Shown: piece by piece, positions 21,741 through 31,954 of the stretch
Layout: each line of letters begins with the position of its first letter
How positions within the stretch are numbered: position 1 is the first letter of the stretch
NCBI GenBank assembly: GCA_963383645.1
Contig: OY726565.1
Coordinates: 24,922,466-24,986,465, forward strand
Direction of reading: 5' to 3'
DNA from: Muscardinus avellanarius
Lineage: Eukaryota; Chordata; Mammalia; Rodentia; Gliridae
Length of the DNA stretch: 64,000 nt
Translations under genes and position numbers: made by a program
The notes under the pieces: generated by a model
Told to the model about the DNA's origin: nothing
Database searches by the model: none
The model's input: the letters and a program-made list of their open reading frames with translations, nothing else

Positions 21741-21964
21741 TTTGTCTTTTCTGTCTCTCAATATATAAAAAACATTTATATATTTACACTGTGTGTGTTG
21801 TGTTTGTGCACGTGCACACGTGTGTGTGTCCAGGTAAAGGTAAAATGCTATCCTGTGTGCATATAACAAAATGGTACCAAGGTACCTTTGATGCAGAGAA
21901 GGGCTTTTAGTGGAATATTAGGGGCTAGAATATTTTTCAATGTGTGGAGACACAGCAGAAACAA

Positions 21965-22147
21965 TTTTTTTGTTTTTGTTACTGGGGTTCCTGAAAACCC
22001 TGCTGGGCTACACTACCAGGCCTATTTTTATATTTTTTTATTTGGAAACAGGGTCTCCTAAGCCAGCGCGGCTGGCTTCGAACCTGCGCAATCCTCCTGT
22101 CTCTGCCTCCCAAGCACAGGGATTACAAATGTGTGCCACCACACCTG
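21965..22147 (-). mobile_element. B1-ID dimeric SINE, type II
   Basis: Reverse complement of the young subfamily: 'ggaaacagggtctcctaagc', 'cagcgcggctggcttcgaac', 'ctgcgcaatcctcctgtctc'. Exact 10-bp target-site duplications GCAGAAACAA at 21955-21964 and 22148-22157. Confidence 0.92.
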
Positions 22148-22360
22148 GCAGAAACAAAATTTAACAATGAATTAATGGGAATTCACATCAATTCCATAAG
22201 GATTTTATTCTATAGTGAGAAAGAAGCCACAGATTATTTTTAAGCAGGGAAAGTAACAAAGTCAGGTTCATGCCTTCAGGTTTTAATCTGGTAGCACTCT
22301 TAAAACCAAGAGACAAAGAAAGTAGATAGAAAGTTGCCAGATGAGAAATAAAAGGGCTAT

Positions 22361-22362
22361 CT

Positions 22363-22405
<43 letters not shown>

Positions 22406-22416
22406 ATGTGTATGTG
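22361..22416 (+). repeat. (GT)n microsatellite
   Basis: About 21 GT units, then an imperfect continuation. Confidence 0.95.
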
Positions 22417-22606
22417 TGACTGAGGATTGAACACAGGGCATTCTACCTCTGAGCTGCACCCCCCTAGCCCTATCTTATTATTTTATGTTTTTTAGAAAGC
22501 AAGGTCTTAGTAAGTTGCTGAGGCTGGCCTTGAACCTGAGATCCTCCTGTCCCAGCCTCCCAAGTAATTACTGGGCTACAGGTGTTTCTGCTCTGCCCAG
22601 CTGAAA
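22417..22606 (-). mobile_element. B1-ID dimeric SINE, type I
   Basis: 'gactgaggattgaacacagg', 'ctctgagctgcaccccccta', 'gctgaggctggccttgaacc', 'tgctctgcccagct'. The poly-A end is replaced by the adjoining (GT)n. Confidence 0.85.
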
Positions 22607-23184
22607 GGATTCTAAATTAGCTTGGTGACTGTAGCAATGCAGCCAGCAGGCAGAAACAAGGCTGGGCTCAGCAACACTGGGCCACTGATTTAACCCTGGG
22701 GAGAAAGTAAGTACAGAGAGCAAATAAGCAGCGCTGGGCCCCAGGGCTGAGCAGGACAAAGCTGGCCAGAGGCAGGGACCAGCACTGTCACTTCCCACCC
22801 CTCCCCATCTACAGCATATAATAGAAAAACTATCAAAAAGAATAGATCCAGAGGTTTCATATATGGCAAAATAATGCCCTTAATGAGCACACACACAAAA
22901 TAACATTGATTACCTATATTATCTTGGAAATAATAAGCCTAAATTTGCAGAATTTTTCAAAGAGAAGCCCTAAGCCAATTCTGGAAGTGGCTAAGAATGA
23001 AAATCAGTGTATAATAGATTAGGGCTATGAGAATGAAAAAGTAATCAAAGCTAAAAAGAATGTTGTCGCATGACTTGTCAAAGAAATAGTAATATGATAT
23101 CTAAGTGGTTGTAGTGCACTCATTTAAACAATTGGAAATAGACCTAAAAGAAACTCACATTTTGTCAAAATTCTTCCATTTATT
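22607..23184. other. Intergenic, unique
   Basis: GC-richer at 22.63-22.81 kb; no exon or repeat that I can support. Confidence 0.4.
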
Positions 23185-23270
23185 TGTTTTTATTTAATTT
23201 TATATGCTTTTATTGGTGTGTTATAGTTTTACATCATAATGTAAATCATACTGATAGTGATAATGTTTTT
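23185..23270 (-). mobile_element. L1 3' terminal fragment
   Basis: 'cttttattggtgtgttatag' followed by 'catcataatgtaaatcatac' matches in reverse the L1 tail seen at 37.55 kb. Very short 5'-truncated piece. Confidence 0.6.
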
Positions 23271-23504
23271 ATTTTATGTAAAATTATTTCTCTTGTTTAA
23301 TACATATTCATAATATATATGACAGTTCCTTGAGACATATCTTCTAATAACTTTTCCATAAATAACAATCCCACAGATGCAAAATGAAAAATAAGAAATG
23401 CTGTTGTCAAATACAGTAGAGAAATACTGCAAATGATAGATCATCCTATTGAAAGTTCCCAGTCACATTGGAATGCAAAGGATCCTGAAAATTCTACCAT
23501 TTAT

Positions 23505-23640
23505 CAAGCATACTGTGTGAGGCCCATGATAATGTCCTTAAATCATTTCATCTGATCCGCAGAACAATCCAGTGCCACAATTGATATGATTATCTCCATT
23601 TTTCAGATCAGGGAATTGAGGCTTCGAGTCAAGCAAATCA
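23505..23640 (-). mobile_element. MIR SINE
   Basis: 'aatcatttcatctgatccgc', 'gattatctccatttttcaga' and 'cagggaattgaggcttcgag' are the reverse complement of the MIR core and 3' region. Confidence 0.8.
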
Positions 23641-23742
23641 TCTATATCCCGGGGTAATTAAATTAATGTGAAATCATTTTTTCCTTTGAATACCAATTAA
23701 CTCAAGAAACAAACATGCTCTGGAGATGCTGCCCAAGGCAGG

Positions 23743-23962
23743 ATTTTTTTTTTTTTTTTTGAGGTACTAGGGATAAAACCCAGGGGCATTCTACCTCCGA
23801 GCAACACCCCGGCCCTACATTTTTATTCTTTATTTTGAAACAGGATCTCACTGAGTTGCAAATGGCCTCATTAAGTAGTTGAGGCTGTCCTTGAACGGAG
23901 TGATCCTCCTGTCTCAGCCTCCCAAATGCTGGGATTATAAGCATGCACCACCACGCCTGGCT
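23743..23962 (-). mobile_element. B1-ID dimeric SINE, type I
   Basis: Poly-T, 'ggtactagggataaaaccca', 'gaaacaggatctcactgagt', 'ccaccacgcctggctc'. A short CAGGAT duplication flanks it. Confidence 0.9.
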
Positions 23963-24332
23963 CCAGGATGGTTTTCTTAACCCAAACCTGCTTGCTTCTG
24001 TTTTTTCCATCTGACTCTACACCCCAGTAGGAAGCAACAGGAAAGATTATAAGCCTAGAAGACTATTACCTCAGTCCTTAAATCCTCACATCTTCAAAGG
24101 TGATGCACACACCAGCTTGGCCTTCCCCTTCTCTGAGAACATCTTGGTTTAGACCATTTCTTTTAGAGAGCAATCTTAAAGAGGACTGCCATTCTGGATG
24201 CACCCCAGTTTAGCAATTAGAATAATAAGATACATTTAAGTGGGCCAATACTTGAATTTTCCTAGCAAACAAAACACACCAAAATAATTGCCCCTGCTGG
24301 AAATGGCTGGATGCTACATTCAAAGGGGGAAA

Positions 24333-24521
24333 TTAGGCCGGGCGTGGTGGCGCAGGCTTGTAATCCCCATCCTTGGGAGGCGGAGACAGGAGGATCGCGC
24401 AGGTTCGAAGCCAGCCGCACTGGCATAAGAGACCCTGTTTCCAAATAAAAAAATATAAAAATAGGTCTGGGAGTGTAGCCCGGAGGTAGAAGGGCTCCCA
24501 GGAAGCCCAGTACCACCAAAA
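24333..24521 (+). mobile_element. B1-ID dimeric SINE, type II
   Basis: 'ggccgggcgtggtggcgcag', 'gatcgcgcaggttcgaagcc', 'ggtctgggagtgtagcccgg', 'gaagcccagtaccacc', followed by about six CAAA units. Confidence 0.93.
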
Positions 24522-24545
24522 ACAAACAAACAAACAAACAAACAA

Positions 24546-25265
24546 AAAAAGGTGGGGATATTAATAAATTCTCTCCTTATAGGCAAAATATAGGAAGTCC
24601 AAGCAAGATTATCCAAATCCACACTTTAATTTGTAGCCAAGTAATTACATAACAATAAAGTGTATCCTAAGCCTAGTGACTCCAGCACCCAGCCGAAAGT
24701 ACCAGCTAGCAAATGACCCTGATTATTTCAGAGGAAAGAGGGGATATTTTTGTATATGCTAGAAGCACAAAGAAAATAAATCCCTTATCAAAAAAAGGAT
24801 TTCCTAACAACTCAGAAAGTGTATAGAATTCCTATGATGAAAAGAGATATAAAAAATAATGTTTTCTCAAAATTGTTATCAGTATCTGAGAACAGCTGCT
24901 CAGGAAATAGTACAACCTGGGGATAGAAATTATTCAGCTTTTAATCTCTATCTGCTGATTTGCTCTGAATCTATCAAGATAATACTTTGTTTTGTATTTT
25001 AGAAGGGTAGCTTTTTGAGGCTTTGAGAATATTCATACTTGGATGTCAAACATCTCATTAAACGGGGAACTTTTAGCTGCTTCCAGACGACAGAGTAGTT
25101 TTCAAAATCACACCCTGATATTTTATTGAGAAGCCATGGTCTTATATTTTAAATACAAACTAATAAATGCATGTGTATTTTGTATGTCTTATCTGATAAA
25201 AATGAATTTTATATTTTTATAAAATTTTTTCACACTGTAGTTGTTACGGATTGAGAGAATATGGT
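24546..25265. other. Intergenic, AT-rich, unique
   Basis: No recognised element between the SINE and the LTR. Confidence 0.4.
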
Positions 25266-25840
25266 TGTGGGGAAACTGTTCCCAGGGACCCCTGTTAGGG
25301 TCCCGGACACAATTTCCCTCAAACCATAACAAAACCCAAAACAACCAAAAACAAGAATAAATATGCATAGTTTGGACAGTTGCTGAAGACTTAAAGAAGT
25401 TTATTAAAAAATAGAAATACAGAAAATAGAGTAGCATGGATGGGTGACTGGAATGAATACACCAAAGGGATCACACGTAGACCGGACTTTTTATACCCAT
25501 GACCTCCATCTTGTTTACGTAATCCTGATGTAGTGAACATCCCTGTAAGGTACCTCCCCTTAACCCTGTAAGGTACCTCCCCCAGCAAGGTGGGGCAAGA
25601 TGTCTCCTTTCATGAAGGGCAAGGTCAAACCCTGCTCCATCCTCCCTAGATTATCGTGTAGATCTGTCTTTAGATAGAGAAAGGCTTAGTTCTCCTCTCC
25701 TAAGATCTGTCTTTAGATAGAGACAGGCCTAGTTCTCCTCTCCTATGGAATGGTTAATTACTTTGAGCTAGGTTAATTTACATTGGAATAGTTGCCTGCT
25801 TTTAGGCAGAAACCAAGTCCTTGCACAGATTTGCCCCTCA
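25266..25840 (-). mobile_element. Solo LTR (ERV type), minus strand
   Basis: Bounded by imperfect inverted ends, TGTGGGGAAACTG at the left and the complement of TGAGGGGCAAATC at the right. On the minus strand a TATA box (TATAAAAAG, plus 25487-25495) lies about 85 bp before AATAAA (plus 25400-25405), so U3, R and U5 order is right. Two tandem duplications occur in U3: a 41-bp unit 'gatctgtctttagatagaga...' at 25662-25745 and 'ccctgtaaggtacctcccc' at about 25529-25572. No matching short target-site duplication is seen. No internal ERV sequence is attached, so it is a recombination-derived solo LTR. Confidence 0.7.
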
Positions 25841-26299
25841 CCCAATTTTTGAAATATATTAATAATCATAGCTTTCTCAAATCTTCCTAGGCCATTCCCA
25901 ATTATATAGAATTATATGTACTTGCTGTTTGCATAATTGTGAAATTTAAAAAGAAAATTGAGTCAAATTGTGGGCTGACATTTGAAAATATATACTATAT
26001 ATAAATTGCTAGTAAAGTAATATGTACTTTGGCATTTATTGAGGTATGTATGGTCTTTTGTATTTGGGGTAGGAAATGGATTCATGTGTCATTAAAAAAA
26101 ATCCCATGCACATTGTTAGTTCTGTAGATATAATACTGAGTACATTTATACTAAAATCTCATTTGTATTTCTTTTTTGTATGTTTCTTAAGATATCCTGT
26201 TCTATTTACTTTAAATTATGTTTAATTCCTTGACTAGATCAACATTCGAGCCCACACTTTGAAATTTAAGGGGATAATTTTACTTAGGGTTATAATTTT
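25841..26299. other. AT-rich intergenic
   Basis: Separates two LTRs; nothing recognised. Confidence 0.4.
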
Positions 26300-26338
26300 T
26301 CCTTCCTTCCTTCCTTCCTTCCTTCCTTCCTTCCTTCC
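26300..26338 (+). repeat. (TTCC)n microsatellite
   Basis: About ten TTCC units at the tail side of the minus-strand SINE that follows. Confidence 0.95.
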
Positions 26339-26522
26339 TGGTACTGGGGATTGAACCTAGGAGTATTGTATCTCTAATAAACACCCCTAGCTCTATTTTC
26401 TTTTCTTTTTTTTATTTTGAAACATGGTCTTGCTAAATTGCTGAAGCTGGCCTTGAAGCTGTGATCTTTCTGTTTCAGCTTCCAAGTGCTGGGATTACAG
26501 GCTTTCAGCACCATGTCCCGCT
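26339..26522 (-). mobile_element. B1-ID dimeric SINE, type I
   Basis: 'ggtactggggattgaaccta', 'gaaacatggtcttgctaaat', 'gtgctgggattacaggcttt', 'caccatgtcccgct'. Confidence 0.85.
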
Positions 26523-26612
26523 GTCTTGGGTTTCTTCCTTCTATCTGCCTCTAAGACTTACTTGGTCCTTTCCTCCATCCTACCTCCTACTCTTACTTTT
26601 GTAGTCCTGCAT

Positions 26613-27372
26613 TGTAGGGGTGCTGGAAAGCAGGCTGGAAGAAGCGCTTTCCCCCCAGTATGAGAAGTTAACTAGAGAAGTCTTCTTCCATATTAGGATT
26701 AGAAATAAGGTATTAAAATATAGAGTTAAGATATAGAAATAAGGTAGGATTGGAAATAGAATGAAGATCCATAAGCCCAGCTGCCCAGGTTGCAGGATTC
26801 AAGGACGAGGGTAGGGGACCCACAAAGTCAAAGCCTCTAATCTCCAGCTTGCCAGACAAGGTCTTTGTAAATGGGACCCCATCCCCATATCTCTGAGCTA
26901 GATCAGCAAACAAGGCCAGGCTAATCTGCTCTCCAGGCAGATTCTTCAGTGCAGAGATAAGCCTGACCCAGCCAAGGTGGGTGGAAAAGGCAGCCCTAGG
27001 GAACGAACACATACCATAAGGGAGATAAGCAGTCCTTAGCAGGCTCTGACGTGTGTGGATGCATGTTTTAAAATTATTGCTTGTACTTGTTTGTCCTTGT
27101 ATCTGATTGGTTGTATTCTAAGGTTGGCGGGCTCGAACTTTTGCTGGGCTCTGACGTGTGTGTAACCACTCCCTCGTGTGTAACCACTCCCTCGTAGGGT
27201 TATAAATTTCAGAGCGTGGAGTGGGGAGGGGTCGAACCTCGACCATTTAGTGTCTTGGTCTCGACCCCTGGCTAGCCGGGACAGAGCTGCAGCACAATAA
27301 ACCTTGCTTGCATTTTACATCTCTTGTGAGTCCTTCGATATTTGGGTTGGTGGGCAATTCTTGGACCCTTCA
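26613..27372 (+). mobile_element. Solo LTR, ERV1-like, full length with 4-bp duplication
   Basis: 760 bp, beginning TGTAGGGG and ending ACCCTTCA (imperfect inverted ends). The exact 4-bp target-site duplication GCAT at 26609-26612 and 27373-27376 fits gammaretrovirus-like integration. Promoter parts: CCAAT box in reverse (ATTGG at about 27105), TATAAAT at 27201, polyadenylation signal AATAAA at 27296-27301 followed by 'ccttgcttgcattttac'. U3 has an 18-bp tandem duplication (GTGTGTAACCACTCCCTC, about 27159-27194) and a repeated 'gctctgacgtgtgtg' at 27045 and 27149. No internal retroviral sequence remains. A retained promoter could still start transcription; this is inference. Confidence 0.85.
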
Positions 27373-27376
27373 GCAT

Positions 27377-27782
27377 TATGATAAACATAGGATTCTTAAC
27401 TTCTTTAGTTATTGTTCTCATTTATCCTTTTACAATCAGTTATTAAAAAATGGTTTCTTGTGTTTGTCCAGGAAAGGTATGTTAACCCTAGTCCCAGAAG
27501 AGATTCCTAAAAACCCTTAAATTAAAAAACAAAGAAGTTTAAGGTATTAGAGTTCAGGACACAATTGACTGGCTTCAAGAAATCCACATAAATATTTCTA
27601 TTATATACAAAAGCAAACTGTACTTTATGAACATTACCAATAGTTCTATACCACTGACATCCAATTTGCCATTAATTGCTGAATTTTAGTCTTCAATTAT
27701 TCAATAACACATTAAATATAAAGATGTTTCTGGATGGCTGTTGCACTATAGATTAACACACGCGCATTTATACCCATCAGAA
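27377..27782. other. Intergenic, unique
   Basis: No element recognised between the LTR and the L1 insertion. Confidence 0.4.
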
Positions 27783-28129
27783 TCTATTGTTGATTTTTTT
27801 TTTTAATTTATTTTTTTTATTTTATTGGTGCACTGTATTCATACATCATAGTGGGATACAAACTTTTGTAGACATACATGCACACATCGCCCAGTCAGCC
27901 CCCACCCGATCCCCACCCCATTCCCTCCCCATCCCTCCTTCCCATGCTTGGCTTAGTGGTTGACATCTAGTATTATAGCAATTTATCCAAAATTAAAAAT
28001 GATAATCTCACATAAGAGTTTCATTTGTCTGATGCCAAGCTTTTGATGATTTAAAGATAACATTTCAATATTACTTTTTGCTTTCTTTCTTACCAGAGCA
28101 TATTTTTTTCTGTTTTTTTGGTGAAACTA

Positions 28130-28860
28130 TCATATATTTATATATTCATTTTTCAGAAAAAAATCTATCCTAATATGGAATATGAATTCTAGATACCCAA
28201 AACGATCTTGAAAAAGAACAAAGCTAGCAGATATATATTTTCTGATTTCAAACCATATAAAGCTACAATAATTGAAACAGTGTAGTACTGTTCTAAAGGC
28301 AGATATATAAACCATTGGAGTTAAATACAAGCCTAGAGCTAAATTCTTCCCTATATTGTCAAGTTATTTTTGACAAGGTTTCCACGAACATTTGGTGGTG
28401 GAAATAATAATCTTTTAACTAAATATTGTTGAAAAATAATAATTACATGGAAAAGAATAAAATTGGACCCTTACCTAATCCCATATACAAGTATTAACTC
28501 AAAATAGATAAAAGACTTAAATATAAATCTTAAGACTATAAACTTTTAGAAGAAAATCTGGGTCATAAAACCTCACAACATTGAAATTGGCAGTGATTTC
28601 TTGGATATGATTTCAATGGCACAGGAAACAGAAGAATATACAAACTCCCTAAAAAATAAAAAAAAATATTGTATATCCAAAGACAATGTAAACAGAGTTA
28701 AAAGTTACTAATAGAATTGGATAAAATATTTCCAAATGCTATATCTGAAGGTATATTAATATTCTAACTAGAAATCCTAAAAATTAACAACAATAAAGGC
28801 AAACAATACAATTTAGAGATAGGTAAAAGACTAACATAAATAATGAATCTCCACAGATAA
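28130..28860 (+). mobile_element. Old L1 ORF2 3' fragment inside the L1 insertion
   Basis: Plus-strand translation with interruptions gives 'KLDPYLIPYTSINSK'-, 'KDLNINLKTINF'-, 'DFLDMISMAQETEE'- and 'KDNVNRVK'-like pieces in the order of the L1 ORF2 C-terminus. Divergence is much higher than in the surrounding ORF1 and 5' UTR. It is oriented against the enclosing element. Confidence 0.72.
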
Positions 28861-28866
28861 CCAATC

Positions 28867-29832
28867 TTAGTTGTCTGTTGGATGGAAAATCTTGTTTCTC
28901 TGGTTCTGGTGAGTGTTACCTATTTCTTCTTTGTAGTTAATCTCTTTGAGTATTTTCTCTAGTGCTGGTTTTGAAGACATAAATTCCTTCAGTTTCTGTT
29001 TGTCATGGAAGCTTCTTATTTCTCCATCTAATTTGATAGAAAGTTTTGCTGGATAGGAAATTTTTGGCTGGAAGTTGTTTTCTTTCAGAGTTTGGAATAT
29101 GTTACTCCAAGCCCTTCTGGCTCTCATGACTTGGTTTGGGAAGTCTGGAGTGATTCTAATTGGTTTTCCTCTGAATGTCACTTGGCCCTTTGTTTTTGTT
29201 GCCTTTAAGATTCTCTGCTTGGCTTCCACATTGGTCATTTTGACAATTATGTGGCGTGGGGATCCTCTTCTCCGATCCTGTCTAAAGGGAGTTCTATAAG
29301 TTTCCTGGACCTGTGTATCAACCTCTTGCTTTACGTTTGGAAAATTTTCTGCTATTACTTCCTTGAAGAGATTGTTGATCCCTTTGGTATCACTTTCTTT
29401 TCCCTCCTCTATTCCAATTATTCTTAGGTTAGCTCTCTTAAGATGGGCCCATATTTCTTCAATGTCAGATTCCTGCTGTTGGATATCTTTTTCTAGATTA
29501 GAAACTATGCATTCATTTTTGGATTGCTCATCTTCTAAGAGCGAGATTCTGTTCTCCATGTGTTCTAATCGGTTGTTTGTGCTTTGAATTGAGGCCTTTA
29601 CTTCATTAATTGCATCCTTTATCTCTTTTTGGCTCTCTCTGAGTTCTTTTCGAAGCACCTCTATTATTTCTACAGTTATTTTCCTGATTTGATCTTCTAG
29701 AAATCTCTGATTTTCTGTTTTATCAGGTTCTGATGTTGTGGGGTTGTGGGCGGCATTCATTGCTCCAGTATTATTCCTCTTTCCCATGATTTCGGATGTT
29801 TGTGCCTTCTCTGGGTTCTTCCCTTGGGTCAC
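28867..29832 (-). CDS. LINE-1 ORF1 protein, intact, 321 aa
   Basis: ORF1p is the RNA-binding chaperone of LINE-1. It trimerises, coats L1 RNA in cytoplasmic particles and assists target-primed reverse transcription. Seen here: an uninterrupted frame from ATG to stop; a heptad-rich segment at about residues 45-150 typical of the ORF1 coiled coil (EVLRKELRESQKEIKDAINE and onwards); an RRM-like domain beginning near 'NLRIIGIEEGKE' (about 154-240); and a C-terminal domain with 'RHIIVKMTNVEAKQRIL' and 'ITPDFPNQVMRARRAW', the nucleic-acid-binding part with conserved arginines. Length is close to human ORF1p (338 aa). The 757-bp 5' UTR lies directly upstream (29833-30589), while no ORF2 follows. The lack of stops or frameshifts in a neutral element suggests a recent insertion. 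Whether it is expressed cannot be told from sequence. Confidence 0.92.
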   Translation of the reverse strand: MTQGKNPEKAQTSEIMGKRNNTGAMNAAHNPTTSEPDKTENQRFLEDQIRKITVEIIEVLRKELRESQKEIKDAINEVKASIQSTNNRLEHMENRISLLEDEQSKNECIVSNLEKDIQQQESDIEEIWAHLKRANLRIIGIEEGKESDTKGINNLFKEVIAENFPNVKQEVDTQVQETYRTPFRQDRRRGSPRHIIVKMTNVEAKQRILKATKTKGQVTFRGKPIRITPDFPNQVMRARRAWSNIFQTLKENNFQPKISYPAKLSIKLDGEIRSFHDKQKLKEFMSSKPALEKILKEINYKEEIGNTHQNQRNKIFHPTDN

Positions 29833-30589
29833 TATAACTTCACTTAAGGTGTTCTGGATCTCGAGTCAGTAGTATCTCAGACCTCACTACTCCTTTACTG
29901 GGTTTTATCACAGAGTCTCTGACCCAGGGAGTCAATAGAGGCTGCTTTAAACTATGGGGGGTGCCAGGTTGCACGTTCTCCTATGGTGTGGTATCTCTGC
30001 CACCACCACTCCCTCACTGGGTACAGTGAGTACCTCAGTGAGGTACAGTACTGGGATTTCTCCTCTGTGGCCCACAATTTGACTCACTGTTCTTGAGTAC
30101 GCAGATGTAGCTGTGCTGGATTCGGCGAATTCACTGCTGCTTCCGCCGCCGGTGGCAATATGGCGCCGCGGCCACGCCCTCGGCCATGAGGCTGGCGTAT
30201 TTTTTCTTCTCTGGTTTTTATTTCCACTCTGAATCCCTGCAGCGTGGGCTGAGCTCAGCCACTGGGAGCTTTAAATCCTCTCTGCACTGAAAGATCCCGC
30301 CTGGCTGTTCCGCAGCGGCTCACCTCGGCTTGCTGTAGCCGTCCGATGAGTTCGCCGCTGCCGCCGGCAGTATGGCGCTGCTGCCGCGTCCTCGGGCGCG
30401 TGTGTCTCCTCTGTGGCCCTGAGCTCTGTTCTCAGTCCGCTTTCTCTCTGGAGCCTGGTGGTTTTTTTGTTTTTCTGTTGATGGTGTTTTCTGGCTATGA
30501 AAGGCGCTGGTTTTGTGGTAATGGAAATTGGTTGTTAGCAGGGCTCTTAAGCCCCGCTTTTCTCGGTCGCCATCTTCCCGGAAGTCCCC
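29833..30589 (-). promoter_or_regulatory. L1 5' UTR / internal promoter with two monomer-like repeats
   Basis: GC-rich, with CpGs. Two related blocks about 220 bp apart share 'gaattcactgctgcttccgc'/'gagttcgccgctgccgccgg' followed by 'caatatggcgccgcggcc'/'cagtatggcgctgctgcc' (plus strand). YY1-like ATGGCG cores occur in both and at the very 5' end (AAGATGGCGACC on minus). YY1 sites near +1 set L1 start sites in other mammals. That they act here is inference. Confidence 0.7.
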
Positions 30590-30604
30590 TCTATTGTTGA
30601 TTTT

Positions 30605-31285
30605 AATCTATTTGCACCTGGCTTTTCCTTTTATAATTGAAAAAAATGGATAAAATTCAGATATGTGTGCATCATTGATCTGTGGTATAGCCTTCTTCAG
30701 TGTCCCCTAGACCATTAGAAATAGAGCAGGTTTAATGCTGGACCTGGTGAGTGGTTATTAGTGAATGCCTAAAGAGGCAAAGAAAACCCATCTTTCATCT
30801 CCCTATGGGGAATATGAAAAAATGTTTCAAAATTCCTTTGACGGCTCTGCTACCTTCCAGCTGGTGATGGAAAGAAAAACTTTGAGCAGGAATCTCATGG
30901 GATTACTGATTAATTTCAGTCACATCTTTGTCCTCATAAGGACCTTGGGAGAACATATTCATCAAACGTCTCTTCTGTTATTCCTCAAACAAAATCTGCA
31001 GGTTATTAGGAAGTTATAACAAGACATGAGCTTTAATTCTAAAAAGATAGGGCCCAATCTATGAATGACAGGTGATTAAAGTAGCTCTGGGTCTAGTGTT
31101 TCATAGGACCTTTGTGAAAATCATTCCAAAAGAATCAGTCACCCTTGTGATCCAACCTGAGTTTATCCAGTATAAGGCAGGGGAAGATTTTACTCATGTT
31201 CAGTTTAAGGTCCTGTAGATAAGCTTCAGAGCAAGTGAAACACTTTATCATATGTTGATGTCAGTTCTGCAAGCTTAGGGACATC
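30605..31285. other. Intergenic, unique
   Basis: An 84-codon plus-strand frame (30765-31019) has no recognisable domain or Kozak/splice support, and I do not annotate it as a gene. Confidence 0.4.
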
Positions 31286-31309
31286 TCCACACTGAAGTCA
31301 AGAAGAGCT

Positions 31310-31530
31310 CTAACATTTACTGAGGACAGGGTATTTACTGTGCACACTTTGAAGTATTTTATTCATGGCAACTTTTTTCAGGTCTTCAATCCCTACAACA
31401 AATCTCTCTGATTCTTCTTTTTTTTTTTTTTTTTTTTTAACCTGTGAAGCAATTGGTACATTCAGTTATACCACTAGTATCTAAAGGAACCAAGATTGAG
31501 CCTTGCTCTTCAGTGCCTAGGTGGTCTGTC
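31310..31530 (-). mobile_element. Probable MIR-type relic, interrupted by poly-T
   Basis: 'catttactgaggacagggta', 'tttattcatggcaac' and 'cctgtgaagcaattggtaca' follow, in reverse, the MIR layout (length, codirectional order), but identity is low. Confidence 0.4.
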
Positions 31531-31551
31531 TCTCTCTGGGCTACACTCTCA

Positions 31552-31688
31552 ATCTTTTTTTTTTTCTTTTTTAAAACAAAATCTTGCTGAGTTGCTGATA
31601 GTCTCATTAAATTGCCTTGAATCTATGATCTTACTGTCTCAGCCTCCCAAGTACTGATATATACTGGATATGCCATCACTTCTGGCAG
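31552..31688 (-). mobile_element. B1-type SINE fragment, diverged
   Basis: 'aaaatcttgctgagttgctg', 'cttactgtctcagcctccca', 'agtactgatatatactggat' correspond to a reversed B1 left half with mutations. Confidence 0.7.
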
Positions 31689-31732
31689 TGCCCAGGCTCA
31701 GTACACTGAGCTTCTCTAGCTTTTGTCAGAAA

Positions 31733-31733
<1 letters not shown>

Positions 31734-31768
<35 letters not shown>
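31734..31768 (+). repeat. (GT)n microsatellite and TG/TA-rich tract
   Basis: About 16 GT units, followed by an imperfect TG/TA-rich tract to about 31950, which is why long low-complexity frames occur on both strands. Confidence 0.93.
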
Positions 31769-31769
<1 letters not shown>

Positions 31770-31954
31770 TATATATATACACATACATATATAGTCAGGA
31801 AAAATATATGTGTGGGTATGTGTGTATATGTGTGTATGTGTATATGTGTGTATGGGTATATAGATGTATACACGTGTTCGTGTGTGAATATGCATTATAT
31901 ATGCATATATGTGTGTGCTCGTGTATATTTGCACATATGTACATATGTGTGATA

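Larger units (their letters stand above)
27798..30589 (-). mobile_element. ORF1-only (HAL1-like) L1 insertion with internal antisense L1 piece
   Basis: Exact 15-bp target-site duplications TCTATTGTTGATTTT at 27783-27797 and 30590-30604 enclose 2,792 bp. Read on minus: 5' UTR (30589-29833) beginning GGGGACTTCCGGGAAGATGG, intact ORF1 (29832-28867), about 0.9 kb carrying an old L1 ORF2 fragment in the opposite (plus) orientation, then an L1 3' UTR (27965 to about 27820) with a G-rich tract, 'cagtgcaccaataaaa' and an A-rich tail. There is no ORF2 in sense. The minus-strand context at the nick (TTTT/AA on the complementary strand) fits L1 endonuclease. ORF1-only L1 derivatives are known as HAL1. 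The internal antisense piece is not part of any HAL1 I know and may be a captured or spliced-in segment. Confidence 0.8.
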
